A stretch of DNA of 64,000 nucleotides from Streptomyces leeuwenhoekii. Lineage in GTDB: Bacteria > Actinomycetota > Actinomycetes > Streptomycetales > Streptomycetaceae. The position numbers and the translations under genes were made by a program. Position 1 is the stretch's first letter. Every line of letters starts with the position of its first letter. The stretch lies in assembly GCF_001013905.1 (NCBI RefSeq), contig NZ_LN831790.1, positions 1,302,001-1,366,000 of the forward strand, in the 5' to 3' direction. This document shows positions 16,989-25,643 of this stretch, in pieces. A model generated the notes under the pieces. It searched no databases, was not told the DNA's origin, and saw nothing but the letters and a program-made list of their open reading frames with translations.

Positions 16989-17927
16989 ATGGGGGCTGGG
17001 CACGATCACGGGCACTCGCACGGCGCGCACGCCGGCGGTACGGCGACGGCCGCGTACCGCGGCAGGCTGCGCATCGCGCTGTCGATCACGCTCACCGTCA
17101 TGGTCGTGGAGATCGTCGGCGGGGTGCTCGCCGACTCGCTCGCGCTCGTCGCCGACGCGGCGCACATGGCGACGGACGCCCTGGGGCTCGGGATGGCCCT
17201 GCTCGCCATCCACTTCGCGGCCCGCCCGCCGAGCGAGCGGCGCACCTTCGGCTACGCCCGCGCGGAGATCCTCGCCGCCCTGGCCAACTGCCTGCTGCTC
17301 CTCGGGGTCGGCGGATACGTACTGTTCGAGGCGGTCGAGCGCTTCATCACGCCGGCCGGAACCGAGGGCGGCCTGACCGTCGTCTTCGGCGCGGTGGGCC
17401 TGGTGGCCAACACGGTGTCGCTGGCGCTGCTGATGCGCGGACAGCGGGAGAGCCTGAACGTGCGCGGGGCGTTCCTGGAGGTGGCGGCGGACGCGCTGGG
17501 CTCGGTCGCGGTGATCGTCTCCGCGCTGGTGATCCTGGCCACCGGCTGGCAGGCCGCCGACCCGATCGCCTCGCTCGTCATCGGGCTGATGATCGTGCCG
17601 CGTACCTGGCGGCTGCTGCGGGAGACCCTCGACGTGCTGCTGGAGGCGGCCCCCAAGGGCGTCGACATGGCGGAGGTCAGGGCCCACATCCTGGCGCTGG
17701 ACGGCGTGGAGGACGTGCACGATCTGCACGCCTGGACGATCACCTCGGGCATGCCGGTGCTCTCCGCGCACGTGGTGGTCAGCGCCGAGGCGCTCACCGG
17801 GATCGGCCACGAGAAGATGCTCCACGAGCTGCAGGGCTGTCTGGGCGACCACTTCGACGTGGAGCACTGCACCTTCCAGCTCGAGCCCGGCGGGCACGCG
17901 GAGCACGAGGCGCGGCTGTGCCACTGA
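16989..17927 (+). CDS. Cation diffusion facilitator (CzcD/ZitB-type) metal efflux protein
   Basis: Proton-coupled exporter of Zn2+ or similar divalent metals. The 312-aa protein has a His-rich N-terminus (HDHGHSHGAHAGG), six predicted helices, the HxxxD transport sites (DAAHMATDA in helix 2 and EVAADALGS in helix 5) and a C-terminal cytoplasmic metal-sensing domain with VHDLHAWTI. ATG at 16989 with GAGAGG 10 nt upstream. Transcribed away from the alditol-phosphate unit and followed by a terminator. Confidence 0.92.
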   Translation: MGAGHDHGHSHGAHAGGTATAAYRGRLRIALSITLTVMVVEIVGGVLADSLALVADAAHMATDALGLGMALLAIHFAARPPSERRTFGYARAEILAALANCLLLLGVGGYVLFEAVERFITPAGTEGGLTVVFGAVGLVANTVSLALLMRGQRESLNVRGAFLEVAADALGSVAVIVSALVILATGWQAADPIASLVIGLMIVPRTWRLLRETLDVLLEAAPKGVDMAEVRAHILALDGVEDVHDLHAWTITSGMPVLSAHVVVSAEALTGIGHEKMLHELQGCLGDHFDVEHCTFQLEPGGHAEHEARLCH

Positions 17928-17934
17928 GGCGCGC

Positions 17935-17963
17935 GGGGTGCCGTCGCGGGCGGGCGGCACCCC
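17935..17963 (+). terminator. Hairpin terminator after the cation efflux gene
   Basis: GGGGTGCCG (17935-17943) and CGGCACCCC (17955-17963) form a perfect 9-bp stem with an 11-nt loop, starting 8 nt after the CDF stop codon. Flanking GCGC/GCGC bases may lengthen the stem. Confidence 0.65.
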
Positions 17964-18192
17964 GGCCCGCGCGGCCCTCCGGCGCCCTTGCCGCCCGCCC
18001 GTGACGGCGGCCCGGGGGATTCCCCGCACCCGGCGCCGGGCACGATCACCTATCGGGCCCCATGGCGTCCCTCCGGTGCCGTCCGCGGGTGCCGCGCCGC
18101 CGCGCGCGGGACATGCGGACGTGCCGGTAAGCGCCGGGAGTGCCGGATTCGTACGGCAGACTGGGGCGCGAGGACCGATGCGAAGGATGGGT

Positions 18193-18786
18193 ATGCCGAT
18201 CACACCTGCCGACGCGGCGCACGACGCGTCGAACGGCACCGCGGACGCGATTTTGCTGGAACTGGTCGACGAGAAGGGCGTGACGATCGGCACCGCGGAG
18301 AAGCTCGCCGCGCACCAGCCGCCGGGGCGGCTGCACCGCGCGTTCTCCGTGTTCCTCTTCGACGAGCGGGGGCGCCTGCTGCTCCAGCAGCGGGCGCTCG
18401 GCAAGTACCACTCCCCCGGTGTGTGGTCCAACACCTGCTGCGGCCATCCCTACCCCGGAGAGGCGCCCTTCGCGGCGGCGGCCCGCCGGACGTACGAGGA
18501 GCTCGGCGTCTCCCCGTCGCTGCTCGCCGAGGCCGGCACGGTGCGCTACAACCATCCGGACCCGGCCTCCGGGCTGGTGGAGCAGGAGTACAACCACCTC
18601 TTCGTCGGGCTGGTGCAGACCCCTCCGGAGCCGGACGCGGAGGAGGTGGCCGCGACGGCCTGGGTGACCCCGGCCGAGCTGGCCGAGCGGCACGCGAAGG
18701 ACTCCTTCTCCGCGTGGTTCATGACCGTGCTGGACGCGGCCCGTCCCGCGATCCGCGAACTGGCGGGCCCGTCCGCCGGCTGGTGA
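18193..18786 (+). CDS. idi: Isopentenyl-diphosphate delta-isomerase, type I
   Basis: Nudix-fold, metal-dependent enzyme that interconverts IPP and DMAPP. The 197-aa protein has the catalytic cysteine motif SNTCCGHP and the catalytic glutamate in EQEYNHLF. I chose the second ATG (18193), since GAAGG lies 6 nt before it and directly abuts the first ATG at 18187. Its neighbourhood to the hopanoid locus fits a shared isoprenoid function, although it is on the opposite strand and separately expressed. Confidence 0.94.
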   Translation: MPITPADAAHDASNGTADAILLELVDEKGVTIGTAEKLAAHQPPGRLHRAFSVFLFDERGRLLLQQRALGKYHSPGVWSNTCCGHPYPGEAPFAAAARRTYEELGVSPSLLAEAGTVRYNHPDPASGLVEQEYNHLFVGLVQTPPEPDAEEVAATAWVTPAELAERHAKDSFSAWFMTVLDAARPAIRELAGPSAGW

Positions 18787-18794
18787 GCGGCCCC

Positions 18795-18912
18795 GAGGCG
18801 GTCGGCCGGGCCCGGGCGGCGGCCCTGCGGCAGTCGGCCGGGGCTGGGCCAGGGCGGCGGCCTTGAGGCAGTCGGCCGGGAGGGAACGGCTGCCCTGAGG
18901 CGGCGGGCCGGG
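18795..18912. repeat. Degenerate tandem repeat, four copies of GAGGC(A/G)GTCGGCCGGG
   Basis: Four near-copies of a 16-nt unit start at 18795, 18827, 18865 and 18897 (spacing 32, 38 and 32 nt) just after the idi stop codon. The units between them share GGGC/GGCGGCC. No gene overlaps it. It may be a remnant of slipped-strand expansion or part of the idi 3' end structure. Confidence 0.55.
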
Positions 18913-19112
18913 CTTGAGCGCGGCGAGCCGGCCGAAGCCTCGTTCGAGCTGCGCCGCCCCGCCCCGCGGCGTGGCGGATGTGGCCATGAGCGCCCTCCTC
19001 CCGCCTCTCCCCCGCCATGACTCTCCCCCTTGGGTCCCCTGGCCCGCCGGGTCGTGACGCCCGGCCCCGCCCCTCCGGTCACGGGTGCGGCGCGGTCGGT
19101 ACGATCCGGCGC

Positions 19113-19868
19113 ATGGAGCCGCAGCTAGTGCACAGCGTCACCGACTCGGTCGCCACCGTCGTCATCCGCAACCCGGCCAAGCGCAACGCCATGACGGCCG
19201 CGATGTGGCGGGCGCTGCCGCCGCTCCTCGACGAGCTGGCGGCCGATCCCGCCGTGCGGGCCCTGGTGCTGACCGGGGCGGACGGGACCTTCTGCGCCGG
19301 GGCCGACATCGCCACCCTCCAGGGCTCCGCCCGGGAGGCCCAGGGGCTGGCGGTGGTCGCGGAGGAGGCGCTGGCGGCGTTCCCCAAGCCGACGCTGGCG
19401 GCGGTGCGGGGGCACTGCGTGGGCGGCGGGGCCCAACTGGCGGCCGCCTGCGATCTGCGCTTCGCCGAGGAGGGCGCGCTGTTCGGGGTGACCCCGGCCA
19501 GGCTGGGGGTGGTCTACTCGGCGTCGGCCACCCGGCGGCTGGTGGCGCTGGTGGGTCCGGCCACCGCCAAGTACCTCTTGTTCTCGGCCGAGTTGATCGA
19601 CGCGCGGCGGGCGCTGCGTACGGGACTGGTCGACGAGGTGGTGCCCGAGGGGGAACTCGACGAGAGGGTCGCGGAGTTCACCCGGATCCTGGTGTCCCGC
19701 TCCCAGTTGACGCAGGCCGCGGCGAAGGAGTTCGCGGACGGCCGCACGGACCGCGACGCGTACTGGGCCGGACAGGCGGACGCCGGCGGCGACACCGCGG
19801 AGGGCGTCGCCGCGTTCCTGGAGCGCAGGCAGCCGCGCTTCACCTGGAGCGTGCCTACGTCAGGATGA
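19113..19868 (+). CDS. Enoyl-CoA hydratase/isomerase family protein
   Basis: Crotonase-fold protein acting on acyl-CoA thioesters. The 251-aa product has the oxyanion-hole segments GTFCAGADI and RGHCVGGGAQLAAACDLRFA and a downstream FGVTPARLGVV loop. The second catalytic glutamate of classical hydratases (usually in PExxLG) is replaced here by Thr-Pro, so the reaction may not be hydration. ATG at 19113. The last 14 nt overlap tail-to-tail with the DJ-1 gene. The substrate is not predictable. Confidence 0.87.
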   Translation: MEPQLVHSVTDSVATVVIRNPAKRNAMTAAMWRALPPLLDELAADPAVRALVLTGADGTFCAGADIATLQGSAREAQGLAVVAEEALAAFPKPTLAAVRGHCVGGGAQLAAACDLRFAEEGALFGVTPARLGVVYSASATRRLVALVGPATAKYLLFSAELIDARRALRTGLVDEVVPEGELDERVAEFTRILVSRSQLTQAAAKEFADGRTDRDAYWAGQADAGGDTAEGVAAFLERRQPRFTWSVPTSG

Positions 19869-20490
19869 ACCGGCTGCGCGCCCGGAGCCCGGCGACGATG
19901 TGCTCGGGCGCCTTGAGCGGCGATCCCGCCTCGTAGGGCGGCTGCGGGTCGTACTCCGTGACGAGCTGGACCATCCGGGCGTGGTCGTCGCCGGCGATCC
20001 GGCCCAGCAGGGTGAGGCCCATGTCGATACCGGCGGAGACACCGGCGGCGGTGACGTACTTGCCGTCGGTGACGACCCGCTCCCCCGTCGGTTCGGCGCC
20101 GAAGGGCCTGAGATGGTCCAGGGCCAGCCAGTGGGAGGTCGCGCGCCGGCCCTTCAGGAGTCCGGCGGCGGCGAGCAGCAGGGAGCCGGTGCACACCGAT
20201 GTCGTCCAGGTGCTGGCGGCGTCGGCGGTGCGCAGCCAGTCCAGGAGTGCGGTGTTCTCCATCTGCGGGCTCTGGCCGGGGCCGCCGGGCACGACCACGA
20301 CGTCGGGGGCGGTGACCTCGTCCAGGGTGCGGTCGGCGGTGAGGGCGAGGCTGCCGGTGTCGGTGCGGACGGGGCCGGTCCGCTCGGCGACGAAGACGGT
20401 CTCCGCGTCCGGCAGGCGGCAGAGGGTCTCGTAGGGGCCCACGGCGTCGAGGGCGGTGAAACGGTCGTAGAGGACGATCGCGATCTGCAT
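19855..20490 (-). CDS. DJ-1/PfpI family protein
   Basis: Stand-alone cysteine-dependent amidotransferase-like domain, 211 aa, with the nucleophile elbow SVCTGSLLLAAAGLL and the partner residues RRATSHW. Family members include isonitrile hydratases, glyoxalase-like enzymes and chaperones, so activity is uncertain. Its domain is homologous to the N-terminal half of the GlxA-type regulator encoded 58 nt upstream on the same strand, which suggests the pair arose by duplication or that the protein is a target or partner of that regulator. Confidence 0.85.
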   Translation of the reverse strand: MQIAIVLYDRFTALDAVGPYETLCRLPDAETVFVAERTGPVRTDTGSLALTADRTLDEVTAPDVVVVPGGPGQSPQMENTALLDWLRTADAASTWTTSVCTGSLLLAAAGLLKGRRATSHWLALDHLRPFGAEPTGERVVTDGKYVTAAGVSAGIDMGLTLLGRIAGDDHARMVQLVTEYDPQPPYEAGSPLKAPEHIVAGLRARSRFILT

Positions 20491-20548
20491 CGGGTTCCCT
20501 TCGGTGGGTGGCTTGGGCAGCGGGGTGGCGACGGGCTGGCGGTGGACG

Positions 20549-21508
20549 TCAGGGGGTGGTGGCGGGGCGGAATCTGCGGCGGTATTCGGCGGGGGCCGTC
20601 CCGAGGGCCTTGAGGAAGGCGCGCCGCATGGCCTCGGGGGTGCCGTAGCCGCTGGCGCGGGAGATCTCCTCGACGCCGTCGGCGGTGTCCTCCAGCAGGC
20701 GGCGGGCGTGTTCCAGCCGGACCCGGTCGACGTATCTGCCGGGTGTCATGCCGGTCTCCGTGCGGAAGGCGCGGGAGAAGTGGCGGGGCGAGAGGCGGGC
20801 GCGGGCGGCGAGGGCCTCGACGGTGAGGTCGGCGCCGGGATGCTCGGTGATCCACTGCTGGACGTCCCGGAGCGGCTCCCGCTGTGCGGTCTGGGCGGCG
20901 AGCTGGGCGCTGAACTGGGCCTGGTTGCCGGGCCGCCGCAAGAACACCACCAGATGGCGGGCGACGGTGAGGGCGGCGTCCCGGCCCAGGTCCTCCTCCA
21001 CCAGGGCGAGGGCGAGGTCGATGCCGGCGGTGACGCCGGCCGAGGTGGCGACATGTCCGTCCCGCACGTAGACGGGGTCGGGGTCGACCTCGACGGCCGG
21101 GTGGTCGCGGGCCAGCTTGGCGCAGTACGCCCAGTGGGTCGTGGCCCGGCGCCCGTCCAGCAGGCCGGCCTCGGCGAGCAGGATGGCGCCGGTGCACACG
21201 GAGACCAGACGGTCGGCGCTCGGCCCGTGGGCGCGCACCCAGTCGCGCAGGCGGGGGTCGGGGCGGCGGGTGCCCTGGCCGCCGGGGACGAGCAGGGTGT
21301 GCGGGCGCGGCTCCGCGTCGAGGGTCCCGTCGGGGACGAGGGTCAGTCCGCTGGAGCCGCGCACGGGAGCACCGTCGAGGGAGGCGGTGCGGATGCGGTA
21401 CGTCCCCGGGGCGTACGCCTCCGCCCCGGCGAAGACCTCCACGGGGCCGCTCACATCGAGGCTCTGCACTCCGTCGAAGAGGACGACGAGGACGGTGCGC
21501 TGCGTCAT
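20549..21508 (-). CDS. GlxA-family transcriptional regulator (DJ-1-like domain plus AraC-type HTH)
   Basis: 319-aa regulator. Residues 1 to about 175 form a DJ-1/PfpI-like ligand domain with SVCTGAILLAEAGLLDGRRATTHW. The C-terminal part is an AraC/XylS double helix-turn-helix (RLSPRHFSRAFRTETGMTP and RASGYGTPEAMRRAFLKALG). It retains the cysteine of the nucleophile elbow. ATG at 21508; a longer in-frame extension to 21712 is unlikely because it crosses the divergent promoter region. It probably controls itself, the DJ-1 gene or the divergent SCO6745-like gene. Confidence 0.9.
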   Translation of the reverse strand: MTQRTVLVVLFDGVQSLDVSGPVEVFAGAEAYAPGTYRIRTASLDGAPVRGSSGLTLVPDGTLDAEPRPHTLLVPGGQGTRRPDPRLRDWVRAHGPSADRLVSVCTGAILLAEAGLLDGRRATTHWAYCAKLARDHPAVEVDPDPVYVRDGHVATSAGVTAGIDLALALVEEDLGRDAALTVARHLVVFLRRPGNQAQFSAQLAAQTAQREPLRDVQQWITEHPGADLTVEALAARARLSPRHFSRAFRTETGMTPGRYVDRVRLEHARRLLEDTADGVEEISRASGYGTPEAMRRAFLKALGTAPAEYRRRFRPATTP

Positions 21509-21626
21509 GCCGTCGATTCTTCGGCCGGTGCGGGGACGGCCGCAATGACGGGCAGCCCACCTTTCCTGCCATGTCCGCCATGTCCTCGCCCCGGGCTCCG
21601 CCCTGGTCCATCCGGTCTGGAGGACG

Positions 21627-21642
21627 TACCAAGCGGTTGGTA
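21627..21642 (+). promoter_or_regulatory. Palindromic operator candidate TACCAAGCGGTTGGTA
   Basis: Inverted repeat with 6-nt arms (TACCAA/TTGGTA) and a GCGG centre, ending 11 nt before the start of the SCO6745-like gene. The form resembles TetR-family operators. No TetR gene is present in the window, so the binder is unknown. Confidence 0.45.
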
Positions 21643-21653
21643 ACGTGCCCGCC

Positions 21654-22523
21654 ATGACGACTGCCGCCTTGGAGCCGCGCGCCGGCCGCCGCTGCCACAA
21701 CGCGCTCAACACCCTGCACTCGACGCACTACTTCTCGCCCGACCTGGGGCGGGAGCTGGGCGCGGTCGGGATCACCCACCCCCGGGCCGTCAACTTCGCG
21801 GTGCGCGCGGCGGCGCTCGGCCCGGTCGGGGCCGGTGCGGTGACGGCGGCGTTCTACAACTACAAGCACGAGCTCGTGGCCCGGCACGTGCCCGCGGTGT
21901 GGCGGAGCGCCGCTCCGGAGCAGGTGCTGGCGGCACGCCTGCGCGCCGCCGACGCCACCCTGCGCCGTCTGCTGGGCGAGGAGACCGTGGGGTCGCCGGA
22001 GATGGCGGAGGCCGCGCGGCTGGCGCTGCGGGCCGCCGAGGGCTGCGCGCGCCCCGCCCGGCCGCTGTACTCCGCCCACGCCGACCTCCCCGTCCCCGAC
22101 GAGCCGCACCTCGCGCTGTGGCACGCCGCGACCCTGCTGCGCGAGCACCGGGGCGACGGGCACCTCGCCGCGCTGGCGGCCGCGGAGCTGGACGGCCTGG
22201 AGGCGCTGGTGACCCACACCGCGACCGGCAGGGGCATGACACCGAAGTGGGTGTTCTCCACCCGCGGCTGGACGCGGGAGGAGTGGGACGCGGCGGTGGC
22301 CCGGCTGCGGGAGCGCGGCCTGCTCGACGGCGCGGGAGAGCTGACCGAGCGGGGTGTGGCGCTGCGCGAGGAGATCGAGCGGGAGACGGACCGGCTGGAC
22401 GCCGCCCCCTACGCGCGTCTGGGCGCCGAGGGCGTCGCGCGCCTGACCGAGCTCGCGGGCGGCTTCGCGCGCACCGCGGCCTACGCCGGCGCCTTCCCCG
22501 CGGACCTGCTCGGCAAGGGCTGA
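21654..22523 (+). CDS. SCO6745-like conserved protein
   Basis: 289-aa conserved actinobacterial protein that I recognise only as the SCO6745 family; no function is established to my knowledge. The N-terminal half is helical and Ala-rich (LHSTHYFSP, ALGPVGAGAVTAAFYNYKH). The C-terminal part (about residues 190-260) looks like a MarR-like winged helix (WTREEWDAAVARLRERGLLD, LTERGVALREEIERETD), which suggests possible DNA or ligand binding. ATG at 21654 has no ribosome site, consistent with leaderless or near-leaderless expression from a TAACGT element just upstream. Confidence 0.75.
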   Translation: MTTAALEPRAGRRCHNALNTLHSTHYFSPDLGRELGAVGITHPRAVNFAVRAAALGPVGAGAVTAAFYNYKHELVARHVPAVWRSAAPEQVLAARLRAADATLRRLLGEETVGSPEMAEAARLALRAAEGCARPARPLYSAHADLPVPDEPHLALWHAATLLREHRGDGHLAALAAAELDGLEALVTHTATGRGMTPKWVFSTRGWTREEWDAAVARLRERGLLDGAGELTERGVALREEIERETDRLDAAPYARLGAEGVARLTELAGGFARTAAYAGAFPADLLGKG

Positions 22524-22671
22524 CACGGCCCACGGGGCGACGGGGCAAGGACCGCCCGGGGCCGGCACGGGGAGGCGTACCGGGCCTGGGGCCGGGACGG
22601 CGCGAGGGCGTACGGGGTCCGAGGCCGGAACCGGGGGCATGCACGGCCGAAAGCGTGGTACCCGTCCCCTC

Positions 22672-22690
22672 CCCGGCCGGAGCGGCCGGG
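22672..22690 (+). promoter_or_regulatory. Short perfect hairpin before the LPFR small gene
   Basis: CCCGGCCG-GAG-CGGCCGGG, an 8-bp stem with a 3-nt loop ending 10 nt before the ribosome site of the 43-aa gene. It may terminate transcription from the upstream gene or shape the leader of the small gene. Confidence 0.45.
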
Positions 22691-22709
22691 AGACGAGAGG
22701 GAGGTTCCC

Positions 22710-22841
22710 GTGTTCCGTGCCATCGCAGACGTGCTGCGCCAGATCGGCGGCGCCATCGCCACCGTCGTGACGCTCCCCTTCCGGGCCCTGGCCCGGCTCT
22801 TCGGCGGAGCGTCGTCCACCACCCGCAGCCGCCGGGCCTGA
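22710..22841 (+). CDS. 43-aa LPFR-motif small protein
   Basis: Short ORF with GTG start at 22710 and GGAGG 5 nt upstream, ending in TGA at 22841. The product begins MFRAIADVLRQIGGAIATVV and continues TLPFRALARLFGGASS, giving an amphipathic or membrane-leaning helix followed by a basic tail ending RSRRA. The LPFR core matches what I recall as the LPFR-motif small proteins of actinomycetes, of unknown function. It lies between the SCO6745-like gene and tex on the same strand. Confidence 0.75.
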   Translation: MFRAIADVLRQIGGAIATVVTLPFRALARLFGGASSTTRSRRA

Positions 22842-22942
22842 TTCCGGGGACCGGGACCCGCCGGGCGCCGCCCTGATCCCCCGTTGCCGGTGCCGCCTGC
22901 CACAATTGCCGCGCAACCTCAGTGAGAAGGCGGTACGGGATC

Positions 22943-25324
22943 GTGACGACACCCGGGGCCGGCGGGTCCAGTGGATCCAGCGCGGCGGGGACCATCGAAG
23001 GCAGGATCGCCGAGGAGCTCGGCGTACGGGAGCGGCAGGTCAAGGCCGCCGTGGAGCTGCTCGACGGCGGTTCGACGGTGCCCTTCATCGCCCGCTACCG
23101 CAAGGAAGCGACCGAGATGCTCGACGATGCGCAACTGCGCACGATCGAGGAGCGGCTGCGCTACCTGCGGGAGCTGGAGGACCGCCGGACGGCGATCCTG
23201 GAGTCGGTGCGCGAACAGGGCAAGCTCACCGGCGAGCTGGAGGCCGCGATCCGGGGCGCCGAGACCAAGGCGCGCCTGGAGGACATCTACCTGCCCTACA
23301 AGCCCAAGCGGCGCACGAAGGCGCAGATCGCGCGTGAGGCGGGCCTGGAGCCGCTGGCCGAGGGGCTGCTCGCCGATCCGTCGGTCGATCCCCTGGCCGC
23401 GGCCGCCTCGTTCGTCGACGCGGACAAGGGGGTGGCCGATCCGCAGGCGGCCCTGGACGGGGCCCGGGCGATCCTCACCGAGCGGTTCTCCGAGGACCCC
23501 GACCTGATCGGCGAGCTGCGCGAGCGGATGTGGGTGCGCGGGCGGCTGGCGGCCAAGGTGCGGGAGGGCAAGGAGGAGGCGGGCGCCAAGTTCGCCGACT
23601 ACTTCGACTTCTCCGAGCCGTTCACCGCGCTGCCCTCGCACCGGGTCCTGGCCATGCTGCGCGGCGAGAAGGAGGAGGTGCTCGACCTCGTCCTGGAGCC
23701 CGAGGACCCGGCCGAGGCCCCCACGGGCCGCTCGTCGTACGAGGCGATCATCGCCAACCGGTTCGGGATCGCCGACCGCGGGCGCCCCGCCGACAAGTGG
23801 CTGGCCGACACCGTCCGCTGGGCCTGGCGCACCCGCGTCCTGGTCCACCTCGGCATCGACATCCGGCTGCGGCTGCGCACCGCCGCCGAGGACGAGGCCG
23901 TGAAGGTGTTCGCCGCCAATCTGCGCGACCTGCTGCTCGCCGCCCCGGCCGGGACCCGCGCGACGATCGGCCTCGACCCCGGCTTCCGTACGGGGGTGAA
24001 GGTCGCCGTGGTCGACGGCACCGGCAAGGTGGTGGCGACGGACATCATCCACCCGCACGTCCCGGCCAACAGGTGGGACGAGGCGATCGCGAAGCTGGCG
24101 CGGCTGGCGAAGGAGCACGCGGTCGAGCTGGTCGCGATCGGCAACGGCACCGCCTCCCGCGAGACGGACAAGCTCGCCGGCGAACTCATCGCCAGGCACC
24201 CGGAGCTGAAGCTGACCAAGGTGATGGTCTCCGAGGCCGGGGCGTCGGTGTACTCGGCCTCCGCCTTCGCCTCGCAGGAACTGCCGGAGCTGGACGTGTC
24301 GCTGCGCGGCGCGGTGTCGATCGCCCGCCGGCTGCAGGATCCGCTGGCCGAGCTGGTGAAGATCGACCCGAAGTCGATCGGTGTCGGCCAGTACCAGCAC
24401 GACCTGTCCGAGGTGAAGCTGTCGCGGTCGCTGGACGCGGTGGTCGAGGACTGTGTGAACGGCGTGGGCGTGGACGTCAACACGGCCTCCGCCCCGCTGC
24501 TGGCCCGGGTCTCCGGCATCAGCGCGGGCCTCGCGGAGAACATCGTGGCGCACCGGGACGCCAACGGGCCGTTCCGTTCCCGTTCCCAGCTCAAGAAGGT
24601 GCCCCGGCTCGGCCCGAAGGCGTTCGAGCAGTGCGCGGGCTTCCTGCGCATCCGCGGCGGAGACGATCCGCTGGACGCCTCCAGCGTGCACCCCGAGGCG
24701 TATCCGGTGGTGCGGCGCATGGTGAAGACCACCGGGCAGGAGGTCGCCGCCCTCATCGGCAACACGGGCGTGCTGCGGTCGCTGCGCCCGCAGGACTACG
24801 TGGACGAGACGTTCGGCCTGCCGACCGTCACCGACATCCTCAAGGAGCTGGAGAAGCCGGGGCGCGACCCGCGGCCCGCGTTCCGGACGGCCACCTTCAA
24901 GGACGGCGTGGAGAAGATCTCCGACCTGTCCGCCGGGATGGTCCTGGAGGGCGTCGTGACCAACGTGGCGGCCTTCGGGGCGTTCGTGGACGTCGGCGTG
25001 CACCAGGACGGCCTGGTCCATGTCTCGGCGATGTCGAAGACGTTCGTGAAGGACCCGCGGGACGTGGTCAAGCCCGGGGACATCGTGAAGGTGAAGGTCC
25101 TCGACGTCGACATCCCGCGCAAGCGGATCTCGCTGACGCTGCGGCTGGACGACGAGGCGGCCCCGCAGGGGCAGCAGCGCGAGCGCGGCGGCCGGCCCCC
25201 GCAGCAGCGGCAACGGCAGCAGCGCCAGGGCCAGGGTCGTTCGGGGAACCAGCCCCGGCAGGGCCAGGCGTCGGCCGCCAACAGCGCGATGGCCGACGCG
25301 CTGCGGAGGGCCGGACTGGCGTAG
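22943..25324 (+). CDS. tex: Tex family RNA-binding transcription accessory protein
   Basis: 793-aa cytoplasmic RNA-binding protein. Domains in order: N-terminal helical Tex region with [14 protein letters not shown] and [14 protein letters not shown], a YqgF/RNase H-like domain ([18 protein letters not shown]), helix-hairpin-helix repeats ([18 protein letters not shown]) and a C-terminal S1 domain ([19 protein letters not shown]). The tail is Gln/Arg-rich, typical of actinobacterial orthologues. I used the GTG at 22943; a GTG at 22922 is in frame but lacks a ribosome site. Proposed role is transcription/translation homeostasis. Confidence 0.95.
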   Translation: MTTPGAGGSSGSSAAGTIEGRIAEELGVRERQVKAAVELLDGGSTVPFIARYRKEATEMLDDAQLRTIEERLRYLRELEDRRTAILESVREQGKLTGELEAAIRGAETKARLEDIYLPYKPKRRTKAQIAREAGLEPLAEGLLADPSVDPLAAAASFVDADKGVADPQAALDGARAILTERFSEDPDLIGELRERMWVRGRLAAKVREGKEEAGAKFADYFDFSEPFTALPSHRVLAMLRGEKEEVLDLVLEPEDPAEAPTGRSSYEAIIANRFGIADRGRPADKWLADTVRWAWRTRVLVHLGIDIRLRLRTAAEDEAVKVFAANLRDLLLAAPAGTRATIGLDPGFRTGVKVAVVDGTGKVVATDIIHPHVPANRWDEAIAKLARLAKEHAVELVAIGNGTASRETDKLAGELIARHPELKLTKVMVSEAGASVYSASAFASQELPELDVSLRGAVSIARRLQDPLAELVKIDPKSIGVGQYQHDLSEVKLSRSLDAVVEDCVNGVGVDVNTASAPLLARVSGISAGLAENIVAHRDANGPFRSRSQLKKVPRLGPKAFEQCAGFLRIRGGDDPLDASSVHPEAYPVVRRMVKTTGQEVAALIGNTGVLRSLRPQDYVDETFGLPTVTDILKELEKPGRDPRPAFRTATFKDGVEKISDLSAGMVLEGVVTNVAAFGAFVDVGVHQDGLVHVSAMSKTFVKDPRDVVKPGDIVKVKVLDVDIPRKRISLTLRLDDEAAPQGQQRERGGRPPQQRQRQQRQGQGRSGNQPRQGQASAANSAMADALRRAGLA

Positions 25325-25335
25325 GGATTCCTGTC

Positions 25336-25431
25336 TGGATCGTGCCGGGCTCGCGGGGGCCCGGCGCCGCTCCCCCACGCTCGGCTTCGCTCGCGCGGGA
25401 GGGACCCCCACCGCCGCGTTGTCGTCGGTTG
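25336..25431. repeat. Interspersed repeat copy interrupted by a CTCGGCTTCGCTCG hairpin
   Basis: Blocks 25336-25358 (TGGATCGTGCCGGGCTCG...) and 25414-25431 (CCGCGTTGTCGTCGGTTG) match, with one change each, blocks at 33836-33858 and 33887-33904. Between them 25369-25404 forms an imperfect hairpin around CTCGGCTTCGCTCG, a small repeat common between Streptomyces genes. It probably also ends tex transcription. The right end of the element is missing here. Confidence 0.6.
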
Positions 25432-25643
25432 ACGCTGCCGACCGACCCCAGCGGTGCACGTGGGAAAGCGGCGTTCAGGAGGTGGGGCCGGCCCCCGCGG
25501 CCGTACTGCCGGGCCGCTCCCGGCAACAGGACGGCTCCGGCCGCGTGACGGACCCCTGGGCGGGGCCGAGTCCCCGCAACGGCCGCCCCGGCCCGCGCGG
25601 GGGCGGGACACCTCGGGCCTCACAACCTACCGGAGCCGACCAC

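Noticed and set aside
22919..25459. 846-codon minus-strand frame antisense to tex
   Set aside because: Its composition mirrors the third-position GC of tex and it has no recognisable domain.
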